The translations under genes were made by a program, and so were the position numbers. The notes beneath the pieces were generated by a model. That model ran no database searches, was not told where the DNA came from, and worked only from the letters and a program-made list of their open reading frames with translations. Shown one piece after another: positions 1-6,262 of a stretch of DNA of 9,441 nucleotides. Numbering within the stretch: position 1 is the first letter of the stretch; the number at the start of each line of letters is the position of its first letter. The stretch comes from an uncultured Bacilli bacterium (lineage in GTDB: Bacteria; Bacillota_I; Bacilli_A; RF39; UBA660), in NCBI GenBank assembly GCA_910586865.1, contig CAJUIY010000055.1, positions 1 to 9,441 of the forward strand. The letters run 5' to 3'.

Positions 1-80
1 ATATCATTTTTTTCTGAAATGCAATACCTATTTTTAGTTACGCAAGAAGTCTATTATCATTATTTATAACTTCAATACCT

Positions 81-246
81 TTAAGTAAAATTTTTTTGTT
101 TTAATCTATTTATTAATTTATCTAATAGTCGTTTTTGTAACTGTTCTAAATCTACTAGAAATTTTGAAAGTTTATGTTCTTGTCTTCGTTTTCTAATACA
201 TAGCATTATCTTCTTTTTTCTTAAATTTTATTTGCTCTTTTCCCAT
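81..246 (-). pseudogene. possible degraded small gene, unrecognised
   Basis: A ribosome binding site (AGGGGTGG, about 253-260) precedes an ATG at 246 that opens 17 codons (MGKEQIKFKKKEDNAMY) and stops with TAG at 193-195. A different frame is open across the same point down to TAA at 81-83 and gives a basic, helix-like sequence containing RKRRQEHKLSKFLVDLEQL. Together these could be one small gene with a frameshift near 195-205, lying downstream of the Fic remnant on the same strand. I do not recognise the product. A+T-rich DNA opens frames easily, so this may be non-coding. I see nothing else in positions 1-262. Confidence 0.2.
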
Positions 247-262
247 AAAATTCCACCCCTTT

Positions 263-511
263 TTACTTTTCTAATTCTATATCATCATTATATTCTATAC
301 CATATTCTCTCATTTTTTCTAATTCTACTAATTGTAATTCCTTAATCATTTCTGCAAATCCGACAAAATCATCATTTTGTAAATACTCAAAATATTCAAT
401 TCTTCTGTCTTCTGGAATAACAATTGGTATTTCATCATTTGCTAATAATTGATGATTTATCAATACTCGCCCTGTTCGTCCATTTCCATCTGAAAATGAT
501 ACCCTAGTCAA
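263..511 (-). pseudogene. Fic (AMP-transferase fold) protein, C-terminal fragment
   Basis: Fic proteins transfer AMP or related groups to target proteins using a conserved HPFx(D/E)GNGRxxR motif. Here the reading frame begins inside that motif: FSDGNGRTGR is present (about residues 6-15), but the His-Pro that should precede the Phe is replaced by Val-Ser. The catalytic His and everything N-terminal to it are therefore missing. The remaining 70 or so residues (VLINHQLLANDEIPIVIPED and a following helix) look like an ordinary Fic C-terminus. The only available start is a TTG at 509-511, which overlaps the 3' end of the upstream hydrolase gene (stop TAG at 504-506). The Fic coding sequence starts within a few bases of that stop, so this is a recombination or deletion junction and not a natural gene start. 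No Fic N-terminus is visible elsewhere in the window. The fragment cannot be catalytically active. Confidence 0.85.
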
Positions 512-1367
512 TTTTTAATTTTTTTATCCAATTAAAAATTATATTTCCTATCTCTAATTCTTTCTCATTGTAAAAATGGTCTGTATCATTTATATACATA
601 TACTCAAAATCATTACAACTTTTTGCCTTTTCTTTTAGTGAATCTAAATGTAAATAGTTATCGGTTTCATTAGAACCTGAAAATGTTAATATTGGTACAT
701 CTATTGTTTCAAATTGATACCAATTTTTTGAATTATTCATAACTGGTAAATTATCTAAATTAGAATTTTCGTGAAACCAATTATAATAAGTCCCAGAACT
801 CATATACATATAATCTTCAATCAAATTGCTTAAGATTTTGTTGGAATCTCCATTATCAATGTTTTCTTTTGCTTCTTTAATAAGTTCTTTATAATCTTTT
901 TGGCGTAATAATTGAAGTCCTATCATATCAGGAGCACTGGCAAGAATTAATCCTAAAATATTTGGCTTTTTCCTATAATAATAGTAAATTAATTTATTAC
1001 ATCCATAACTATGTCCCATCAAAATAAATCTTTTATAACCTAATTCTTGAGCTTTATTAATTGCTAAATCAATATCATAAATTGAATCTTCAAAAATTTC
1101 ATACATACATCCACATCTTTTAAATGTTCCATCTTTCATAACTATATCATTTTCTATTGAATGACCTCTATTATGTTCATAAAGAAAACCAATATTATTT
1201 TCTGATAAAATATTACCACAAACAGTAGCGAAATAATTATCAATTATCGTTTGACACATTCCATGAATAAATATTACACATATATCTTTTTCTTTACTGT
1301 TAAAATGAACTATTGGTAATTTTAGTCCATCTTCAGTATAAGCATCATTAATAAATTCGATATTCAT
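504..1367 (-). CDS. alpha/beta hydrolase (serine hydrolase, lysophospholipase-like)
   Basis: A 287-residue soluble protein with the alpha/beta hydrolase layout. An oxyanion-hole HG at 35-36 follows a hydrophobic strand (VIFIHG). The nucleophile elbow GHSYG is at 118-122 with Ser120. An acidic residue lies after the late strand ILTFSGSNETD (Asp236 or Glu234), and the catalytic His264 is in NDTDHFY. The NRGHS sequence near 66-70 is typical of lysophospholipase or esterase-like members. There is no signal peptide, so it is probably cytoplasmic. The substrate cannot be predicted. The ATG at 1365-1367 has a strong ribosome binding site (GGGAGGAAA, about 1370-1378). The gene lies 20 nt downstream of the broken DUF1016 nuclease gene on the same strand, and the two were probably cotranscribed. 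Its stop codon sits against the Fic fragment junction. It appears intact. Confidence 0.85.
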   Translation of the reverse strand: MNIEFINDAYTEDGLKLPIVHFNSKEKDICVIFIHGMCQTIIDNYFATVCGNILSENNIGFLYEHNRGHSIENDIVMKDGTFKRCGCMYEIFEDSIYDIDLAINKAQELGYKRFILMGHSYGCNKLIYYYYRKKPNILGLILASAPDMIGLQLLRQKDYKELIKEAKENIDNGDSNKILSNLIEDYMYMSSGTYYNWFHENSNLDNLPVMNNSKNWYQFETIDVPILTFSGSNETDNYLHLDSLKEKAKSCNDFEYMYINDTDHFYNEKELEIGNIIFNWIKKLKID

Positions 1368-1387
1368 AATTTCCTCCCAATTTAAGA

Positions 1388-2385
1388 TTATTCCTCATTA
1401 TTTTCTAAATTTTTTTTCATTTCATTTAATTTGTTCTCTAATAATTTTTTATCAATTAATTTTAGTTTATACTCTGATATTAAAGTTTGTGACATATTCT
1501 TGCTAAGAGAATATTCAACTATGTTTTTATCTTTAGAACTGCATAATATTACTCCAACACTTGGATTTTCATTTTTCTTTTTAACATCTCTGTCTAATGC
1601 TTCCAAGTATAAATTCATTTTTCCTAAATATTCTGCTTTAAATTCTCCTAATTTTAGTTCAAAAGCAACAAGACAAGATAGTTCACGATTAAAAAATAAC
1701 AAGTCAATAAATAGATCATGATTACCAACTTGAACGCGATACTCATCGCCAATAAAAGTAAAATCTTTTCCAACTTCTAAAATAAAATCCTTTAAATTTT
1801 TTACTATAGCATTTTTTAAATCACTTTCTGAATACTCATTAGGTAAATCTAAAAACTCTAAACTATAAAGATCTAAAACTCTGGTATTTGGATAATCATC
1901 TTCATCAATAGTTTTATTTGTAGTTGGAAGTGCATTACCTTCTGATAATAAATATCGTTCATAATAAGCAGAAGTTATTTGTCTATCTAATTCTCTTTTT
2001 GAATAATTTTCCTTAATAGATAATTTCAAATAAAAATGTCTTTCTTCTATTGATTTAGAACCACTTAAAATAAGCAAATTATTTGTCCAACTTAATTGCG
2101 TCACCAGTGGTGTCGCAATCTCATCATCTTTATATGTTTTATAAAACGTACCATCCTTTCAATATTTCTTTTGGTAAATCCTTTTACTTCAGGATAATTA
2201 GTTTTCATAAAATCTGCTACTTTTGTAGTTATTTTATCTCCATATTTACTATTTTCTATTAACTCATATAAAAATTTTCCAACATCTAAATAAAGTAAAA
2301 TCATTTCTTCATTTACTTTTCTATAAGCATTATTTTTTCTTCTTTCAATCATATCAATGATTTGATTAAAATTTACATCTAACAT
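1388..2385 (-). pseudogene. DUF1016/YhcG-type PDDEXK nuclease, frameshifted
   Basis: Two adjacent frames on the minus strand together make one DUF1016 (YhcG-like) protein. The N-terminal helical domain (MLDVNFNQIIDMIERRKNNA to GFTKRNIERMVRF) runs from about 2385 into a TGA at 2101-2103. The C-terminal PDDEXK domain runs in another frame from about 2140 to TAA at 1388-1390. It carries the nuclease signature FIDLLFFNRELS...AFELKLG, that is Asp then Glu-x-Lys. Joining the frames at a four-T run (A run on plus, 2143-2146) requires one extra T and restores RFYKTYKDDEIATPLVTQLSW, giving about 332 residues, close to the 336 of the intact paralogue at 7706-8716. I prefer the ATG at 2383-2385 over the one at 2398-2400, because the ribosome binding site AAAGGATGGTG lies properly before it. 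YhcG-like proteins are predicted nucleases, and their role is poorly known. The lesion could be real, phase-variable, or a homopolymer sequencing error. Confidence 0.85.
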
Positions 2386-2435
2386 AAAATTGTTCACCAT
2401 CCTTTAGCAAAACTAAACAAAAAACTATATTCCAT

Positions 2436-2441
2436 ATTATA
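2436..2441 (-). promoter_or_regulatory. candidate -10 box for the frameshifted DUF1016 gene
   Basis: TATAAT is read on the minus strand about 50 nt upstream of the DUF1016 start. No convincing -35 box lies at 16-18 nt. It is close to the left end of the insertion sequence at 2495, so any longer upstream control region has been cut off. Confidence 0.35.
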
Positions 2442-2494
2442 AAATAAACTTCGAATAATTACTATAATATTACAGAAATAGTTAAATTTTTTAT

Positions 2495-2518
2495 TATGAC
2501 TAGCCACAATAGTCAAAA
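2495..2518 (+). repeat. left terminal inverted repeat of the IS1595-family element
   Basis: Contains GACTAGCCACAATAGTCAAAA. It matches the reverse complement of 3471-3494 at 23 of 24 positions; the mismatch is T at 2510 against G. Confidence 0.85.
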
Positions 2519-2559
2519 AAGTGGTATCCTAATAATAGACAATATATGAGGTGGTAGTA

Positions 2560-3489
2560 ATGTCAAAATATGAGAATATGAATTTAATTGAATTTATGGA
2601 AAAATGTGGAACTGAGGAGAAATGCAGAGAAAAACTATTTAATTTGAGATGGCCTGATGGTCATATATGTGATAAATGTGGATGTAAAGAAAGTAAAAAG
2701 ATTTCTACTAGAAATGAATACATATGTGGAGGTTGTGGAAAGCAATTTTCTTTAATTAGTGGAACTGTTTTTGAAGGAACAAAACTATCAATCCAAAAAT
2801 GGTTTTGTGCAATTTTTTTGATGTCAAAAGATAAAAGAGGTATATCAGCATTAGAACTATCAAGAGAGCTTAATATAAACTATAAAAGTGCAAGACTAAT
2901 GTCTATAAATTTAAAAAATGCAAGACTAATGTCTATAAATTTAAAAAATGCAATGACAAAAAGAGAGATGGAATATATGCTAGAAGGAATCATTGAAATG
3001 GATGAGTTCTATATAGGAAAAGACTCAAATGGAAAACGAGGTCGTGGAACCGATAAATCCAAAGTGTTAATTTCGTTGTCAAAGAATGAACAAAAACAAA
3101 TGCAATATCTAAAACTAAAAGTATGTGATGATCTAAAATCTGATACAGTTAATAAATTTGTAAAGCAAAATATTAAAGCTGGATCAACTATCATATCAGA
3201 TGGTTTTAAGAGTTATAATAGTCTACTTGAAATTGACATGAAACACGAGGTAGAAATCAGCGGAAAAAACGATGAATATTTATCATTGCATACGATTATT
3301 TCAAATATAAAAAGTTTTGTTCTAGGAACATATCATGGATTAGATACTGATGAATTACAAATATGTCTTAATGAATTTTGTTATAGATTTAACAGAAGGT
3401 ATTGTCATGGTTCTTTATTTGAGCGTTTATGCCTAAAATCGACTCATTTACGTAGGATTGATATAGTATGTTTTGACTCTTGTGGCTAG
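2560..3489 (+). CDS. IS1595-family transposase (ISXO2-like, zinc ribbon)
   Basis: A 309-residue transposase. An N-terminal zinc ribbon has Cys37-x2-Cys40 and Cys56-x2-Cys59. A helix-turn-helix follows at about 92-130 (KDKRGISALELSRELNINYK). The ISXO2-like catalytic domain then has Asp148 (EMDEFYIG), Asp214 (IISDGFKSY), Asn249 in HTIISNIK, and the family signature GTYHG followed by EFCYRFNRR. This is the D-D-N style of many IS1595 members. I chose ATG at 2560 over the GTG at 2551, because GAGGTGG (about 2549-2555) is the ribosome binding site and overlaps the GTG. An exact 30-bp tandem duplication adds ten residues (ARLMSINLKN twice, 111-130) at the end of the helix-turn-helix region. That could impair DNA binding although the frame stays open. 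The stop lies within the right inverted repeat. Confidence 0.9.
   Translation: MSKYENMNLIEFMEKCGTEEKCREKLFNLRWPDGHICDKCGCKESKKISTRNEYICGGCGKQFSLISGTVFEGTKLSIQKWFCAIFLMSKDKRGISALELSRELNINYKSARLMSINLKNARLMSINLKNAMTKREMEYMLEGIIEMDEFYIGKDSNGKRGRGTDKSKVLISLSKNEQKQMQYLKLKVCDDLKSDTVNKFVKQNIKAGSTIISDGFKSYNSLLEIDMKHEVEISGKNDEYLSLHTIISNIKSFVLGTYHGLDTDELQICLNEFCYRFNRRYCHGSLFERLCLKSTHLRRIDIVCFDSCG
2891..2950 (+). repeat. 30-bp tandem duplication inside the transposase
   Basis: Positions 2891-2920 and 2921-2950 are identical 30-mers (each begins CAAGACTAATGTCTATAAAT). They encode the same ten residues twice. The absence of any difference between the units points to a recent slippage event. Confidence 0.95.
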
Positions 3490-3494
3490 TCATA
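3471..3494 (+). repeat. right terminal inverted repeat of the IS1595-family element
   Basis: Reads TTTTGACTCTTGTGGCTAGT then CATA. It is the reverse complement of the left repeat with one mismatch. It includes the transposase stop codon (TAG, 3487-3489). Confidence 0.85.
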
Positions 3495-3658
3495 TCATCT
3501 AAACATTTTGGTAGCACTTGGATAGCTTCTGGTTCTACTGTAGCCGTTGTAATAAATAAAACTCTAATTTCTTTTGCTTTTTTCCCTATTAATTCCATAA
3601 ATTTATTCTCAACCACTTTATTTTCTAATCCTGCACTTGTTAATAATATTTTTTTCAT
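3495..3658 (-). pseudogene. peptidase S51 / PepE-like protein, N-terminal fragment cut by the IS
   Basis: The first 55 residues match the start of the peptidase S51 family (class I glutamine-amidotransferase fold, as in dipeptidase E): MKKILLTSAGLENK, a helix ending in GKKAKEI, the strand RVLFITTATVEPEA, and VLPKCLDD. After Asp55 the frame enters the right inverted repeat of the IS and runs on through nonsense to TAA at 3389-3391. The catalytic Ser-containing elbow, which lies further along in this family, is missing. The remaining part of the gene is not found on the other side of the IS. The ATG at 3656-3658 has AGGAGA overlapping the stop of the upstream regulator gene, 9 nt away. The two were therefore an operon, and the regulator may have controlled the peptidase. 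The protein is surely non-functional. Confidence 0.8.
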
Positions 3659-3667
3659 AGCATTCTC

Positions 3668-4279
3668 CTATTCTGAGATATCATCGCTATTTAATATTCC
3701 CATTTTTTTACATTCTTTTTTAACTTTTTCTTTTTCTATTTTGTTACCAATTTCATAGCTTAATATTTTATGGTTAAATACAATATATTTCGTGTTTCCT
3801 TGTTTAAAATCTGCATACCAATTGCCTCCCAAACTTTCATCACTAATCATCACTTTTGATAACTTAGTTGGCAAGTCAAAATCTGAGGAAGTAAAGTAAA
3901 GAGCTGTCCAATATTTTGGAATTGTTTCCGTTTGCCATAACTCTACTTTATTCACTTGCAAACTATCTAATATCCTTTCATCTGTAATACTTTCTTTTAT
4001 TAATAGCCCTTCAAAATAACCAGTCTTCTTTTTTTCTTTTATGACATGACAACTATGATTCTCTATCTTGGCATCAAGCTCAAATTTCTCTTTTACTAAT
4101 ACATCAACTGTAGTATGAAAAATTTCACTTAAAAGAATTATTTTTTCTACTTCTGGGAAAGTAAGATTAGACTCCCATTTAGAAATCGCTTGTCTACTAA
4201 CATTGCAGATATCTGCTAAATCTTCCTGGGAATAGCCATTCCTTTTCCTTAAAATTTGTATTTTTTCTGAAAACTTCAT
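3668..4279 (-). CDS. XRE-family helix-turn-helix transcriptional regulator
   Basis: A 203-residue protein. Residues about 4-62 form a classical Cro/C1-type domain: KIQILRKRNGYSQEDLADIC, NVSRQAISKWESNLTFPE, then LSEIFHTTVDVLV. The remaining 140 residues are an unrecognised C-terminal domain with several Trp residues (LWQTETIPKYWTALYFTSSD, GGNWYADF, KYIVFNHKILSYEIG) and a charged tail. They may form a sensing or dimerisation domain. The ATG at 4277-4279 has an ideal AAGGAGG ribosome binding site (4284-4290). A perfect inverted repeat lies just upstream (4303-4322) and is a candidate autoregulatory operator. The gene leads into the truncated PepE-like gene with its stop overlapping that gene's ribosome binding site. 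It appears intact. Confidence 0.85.
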   Translation of the reverse strand: MKFSEKIQILRKRNGYSQEDLADICNVSRQAISKWESNLTFPEVEKIILLSEIFHTTVDVLVKEKFELDAKIENHSCHVIKEKKKTGYFEGLLIKESITDERILDSLQVNKVELWQTETIPKYWTALYFTSSDFDLPTKLSKVMISDESLGGNWYADFKQGNTKYIVFNHKILSYEIGNKIEKEKVKKECKKMGILNSDDISE

Positions 4280-4302
4280 ATAACCTCCTTCTTTTTAATT
4301 TT

Positions 4303-4322
4303 AAAACAAATTCACTTGTTTT
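4303..4322. promoter_or_regulatory. inverted repeat, candidate operator of the XRE regulator
   Basis: AAAACAA (4303-4309), 6-nt spacer, TTGTTTT (4316-4322): a perfect 7-bp inverted repeat 13 nt upstream of the regulator's ribosome binding site. Dyads of this size are typical XRE binding sites. The assignment is positional inference, and the arms are A/T-rich. Confidence 0.4.
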
Positions 4323-4346
4323 TCTACTAACCAGTCGTTAACTTTT

Positions 4347-4363
4347 AGCAACTTGTTGTTGCT
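4347..4363. promoter_or_regulatory. second inverted repeat between the regulator and the plus-strand gene
   Basis: AGCAAC (4347-4352), TTGTT spacer, GTTGCT (4358-4363): a perfect 6-bp inverted repeat. It lies about 10 nt upstream of the -35 box of the divergent plus-strand gene. It could be a regulator site serving both directions or a small hairpin; there is no T tract to make it a terminator. Confidence 0.35.
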
Positions 4364-4372
4364 GAATTACAC

Positions 4373-4401
4373 TTTACTTTTTTATCTACTTTTTATATAA
4401 T
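4373..4401 (+). promoter_or_regulatory. sigma-A-type promoter of the transglutaminase-like gene
   Basis: The -35 box TTTACT (4373-4378), a 17-nt spacer and the -10 box TATAAT (4396-4401) put transcription start near 4408, about 20 nt before the GTG start at 4429. Confidence 0.65.
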
Positions 4402-4428
4402 ATATCGAAAAAAGAAAGAAGGAATATT

Positions 4429-5055
4429 GTGAAGTTTTCTCCTAAAGTAATGGAAATCATAAAAAATATAGATAACCAAAATCAATATCAAGAAGAAAAT
4501 GATAAAATCGAATATTTAGAAAAACAGGAAGCAAAATTATTAGTGAGAACATATGCTTATTCTTTATTAAAAAACTTATTTATTGAAATTGAGTTATCAG
4601 CAAAAGGAAATGCTTATTCTATGCTTCAAAATAAAAATTTAAATGGATTTTGTTGGAACGCAACTTCATCCATCATCCCCTTTTTCAAAGATGAGGATGA
4701 AATTCTTCGAGGAGTCATCCATCCAAGTACCACACGTGAAATAGAACATGCATGAATTCGATTCTCTTTTCTTCAAAGGGAGTATGTTTTTGATCCTGCA
4801 CTTAATATCATAGTACCGAAAGAGTTATACAATGATACTTTTCAAACAGAAATTAATGGATCTGTTTGTTCCAAAAAAGTAAGAGATACTTATATCGAAA
4901 TACTAAGCCAGCATAATTTTTGGAAAAAAGAATATCAAGAGATGCCAATTGGAGATATTTACTCACCATTTTACTTAGATACCTTATCTGCTAAAGGTTT
5001 GGTAACAAAACAAAAAGTTAAAAGACTTTCTGTATACTATGATAGAGGTTGGTAG
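4429..5055 (+). pseudogene. transglutaminase-like Cys-His-Asp protein, interrupted by in-frame TGA
   Basis: One frame runs from GTG 4429 (ribosome binding site GAAGGA, 4417-4422) to TAG 5053-5055, interrupted only by TGA at 4753-4755 (codon 109). Read through, it gives 208 residues. The order GFCWNATSSI (Cys75), EIEHA-stop-IRF (His107) and YVFDP (Asp122) is the Cys, His, Asp order of transglutaminase-like/papain-like enzymes. In these, the His is normally followed by Ala/Ser-Trp, so the TGA sits exactly where Trp109 (TGG) belongs. Translation to the TGA would yield 108 residues with Cys and His but no Asp. The substrate is unknown and there is no signal peptide. The gene has its own promoter and converges on the Ppx/GppA-like gene 20 nt away. 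The family call rests on motif spacing only. The most likely explanation is a TGG-to-TGA nonsense mutation or a base-call error. Confidence 0.65.
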
Positions 5056-5061
5056 TACCAA
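5049..5061. repeat. short palindrome between convergent genes
   Basis: TTGGTAGTACCAA is a perfect 13-nt palindrome overlapping the stop codon at 5053-5055, in the 20-nt gap between convergent genes. It could form a small bidirectional hairpin, but no clear T tract follows on either strand, so it is at best a weak terminator. Confidence 0.3.
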
Positions 5062-5075
5062 AATTTATCTAAAAA

Positions 5076-5972
5076 CTATTTTAAATCGTTTATTACTCCA
5101 TTTATTAAATTTAAATCTGATGGAATTACCCAATCTACATTGGCAATTCGAAATAACACTAATGGAATAATCGCTCCACTTCTTGCTCCATCCATCCACT
5201 TTGGATTAGCAGGCATTAAATTATATAGCTCTTCCATAGTCATCTCATAAAATACTTTTTCTGTCCCTTTTACATAATCTTCTAAACTTAACATATAGTG
5301 ATGAATACCATCTTGAAATAAAGTGTTTTCTACTAAATGAAAACCTGTTAATAATTCAAAACGCTCTTCTCCACCAGTAAAAATGGCACAATCATAGTCC
5401 TCATCTAATGTAATGCTATCTAATCTGGTTTTGACAAAATTTTCCATATCTTCTATCGTGTTACCACTATATACTTCATTTACCTTCGAAAAGTTATTTA
5501 ATAAATCCCCAACACCTAATTTTAAATTTTTGGTATCGGTTATTTTCTTTCCTACAAAAGTAACTAATTCAGTTGTCTTTCCACCCATATTAATAATTAA
5601 CACTTTTTTATCCCCATAATCATTTTCCATCGCTTTTGCTAGATAATAATTTTCAATACCATGACTTATAATATTAAAATGTAAATCAAACTTATCATTA
5701 AATAATTTTACTAACTCTTGCTTTCTTTCAAATATTAATTCTCTAAAAATACCCGTAACAAAAATATTGGTATTATCATATTTTAAATCATATTTTTCTT
5801 TGATTTCTTCAAAATATTTACACAACTCTTCTAAATTTTCTTTGCTAATTCCTTTTTCCCTATCAAAATCATTTTTAAAATAAATAGAATGCTCCTCTAC
5901 TAATTTTAAAGACTCTTCATAACCATAAATTTTTATTGTAGAAGAACCTAAATCAATATAATAATTTTTCAT
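5076..5972 (-). CDS. Ppx/GppA-like ASKHA-fold protein, divergent
   Basis: A 298-residue protein of the size of short exopolyphosphatase/guanosine-pentaphosphatase homologues. The N-terminal phosphate loop YIDLGSSTIKIY (5-16) matches the family's D-x-G-S-x-x pattern. VTGIFREL (72-79) corresponds to the family's TxAxRxA segment, and SHGIENYYLAKA (103-114) to the segment with the catalytic Glu (here probably Glu107). The second phosphate loop reads INMGGKTTELV (127-137), where canonical enzymes have DIGGGSTEL, so the acidic residue is Asn128 and the third Gly is Lys. FTGGEERF (198-205) is the adenosine/GG region, and the end, PSDLNLINGVINDL, resembles the usual family tail. It probably acts in the cytoplasm on a phosphate-containing ligand. 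Loss of the loop Asp makes polyphosphatase activity uncertain. The ATG at 5970-5972 has AAAGGA about 11 nt upstream. It appears intact. Confidence 0.7.
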   Translation of the reverse strand: MKNYYIDLGSSTIKIYGYEESLKLVEEHSIYFKNDFDREKGISKENLEELCKYFEEIKEKYDLKYDNTNIFVTGIFRELIFERKQELVKLFNDKFDLHFNIISHGIENYYLAKAMENDYGDKKVLIINMGGKTTELVTFVGKKITDTKNLKLGVGDLLNNFSKVNEVYSGNTIEDMENFVKTRLDSITLDEDYDCAIFTGGEERFELLTGFHLVENTLFQDGIHHYMLSLEDYVKGTEKVFYEMTMEELYNLMPANPKWMDGARSGAIIPLVLFRIANVDWVIPSDLNLINGVINDLK

Positions 5973-6020
5973 ACAAACTTCTATCCTTTCTTGATTTTTT
6001 AACTAAATCATCATAAATTC

Positions 6021-6049
6021 ATTATAATCAAATAATATAAGTTAAGCAA
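6021..6049 (-). promoter_or_regulatory. promoter of the Ppx/GppA-like gene
   Basis: On the minus strand, the -35 box TTGCTT (6044-6049), a 17-nt spacer and the -10 box TATAAT (6021-6026) lie about 50 nt upstream of the ATG at 5972. Confidence 0.6.
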
Positions 6050-6050
6050 G

Positions 6051-6076
6051 AAAAAATTAAAAATACATGCTATAAT
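6051..6076 (+). repeat. 26-bp direct repeat, left copy (contains TATAAT)
   Basis: Identical over 26 bases to 6263-6288. It ends in ACATGCTATAAT, an extended -10 sequence (TG-n-TATAAT). It adjoins the -35 box of the minus-strand promoter, and its own -10 points right into the small element. Confidence 0.9.
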
Positions 6077-6078
6077 TG

Positions 6079-6259
6079 GTAACTGTTCAGACCCTAACTA
6101 ATGAAAATTAACTAAATATTCCACCATTCCATATAAAATAAGATAATTGTTATATTTATGATCTTAATACCTTAATCTAATAATCAAGTAAGAAAATCGT
6201 TGAAACTCTTATTTTATAAGAAAACTAGTTTTTTATGTTATCATAGTCTGAACTGTTAC
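6079..6259. mobile_element. small non-coding element with inverted ends (MITE-like)
   Basis: A 181-nt block has ends that are inverted repeats: GTAACTGTTCAGAC at 6079-6092 and GTCTGAACTGTTAC at 6246-6259, 13 of 14 bases matching. It lies between the two copies of the 26-bp direct repeat. The interior has no coding capacity, only a perfect 12-nt palindrome (AAAACTAGTTTT, 6221-6232). Termini beginning GTAA are seen in the IS66 family, which makes an 8-bp target duplication. The flanking 8-mers here (TATAATTG and TATAAAAA) agree only in their first five bases. It may be a miniature inverted-repeat element or an old IS remnant; the family is not established. Confidence 0.45.
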
Positions 6260-6262
6260 TAT

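Larger units (their letters stand above)
2495..3494 (+). mobile_element. IS1595-family insertion sequence (ISXO2-like)
   Basis: The element is bounded by terminal inverted repeats. The left end (2495-2518) begins TATGACTAGCCACAA and continues with AGTCAAAA. The right end (3471-3494) is its reverse complement with one mismatch over 24 bases. One transposase gene fills the interior, and its stop codon lies inside the right repeat. The outermost few matching bases may be chance, so the exact ends are uncertain by about 3 nt. IS1595 elements normally leave 8-bp target duplications. The 8 bases flanking either plausible boundary pair do not match each other. The flanks also belong to different genes: the upstream region of DUF1016 on the left, and a truncated peptidase gene on the right. 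Confidence 0.85.

Noticed and set aside
263..511. An intact small Fic-like gene.
   Set aside because: The only start is a TTG at the junction, and the catalytic His-Pro is missing.
1431..1721. Plus-strand open frame opposite the DUF1016 PDDEXK domain.
   Set aside because: A shadow of the minus-strand coding sequence, with low-complexity Ser/Phe/Asn composition and no ribosome binding site signal. The same applies to plus-strand frames at 3480-3758, 5413-5619 and 7864-8067, and the minus-strand frame at 3009-3194.
2551..2559. GTG at 2551 as transposase start.
   Set aside because: It overlaps the ribosome binding site GAGGTGG that serves the ATG at 2560.
3389..3494. Last 33 codons of the open frame continuing from the PepE-like gene.
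   Set aside because: This part is antisense to the transposase 3' end and the IS terminal repeat, so it is run-on and not original coding sequence.
4753..4755. TGA read as Trp through an alternative genetic code (code 4).
   Set aside because: The regulator, hydrolase, Ppx-like, DUF1016 and leucine-rich genes all use TGG for Trp and contain no internal TGA. A low-GC code-4 genome would be full of TGA codons.
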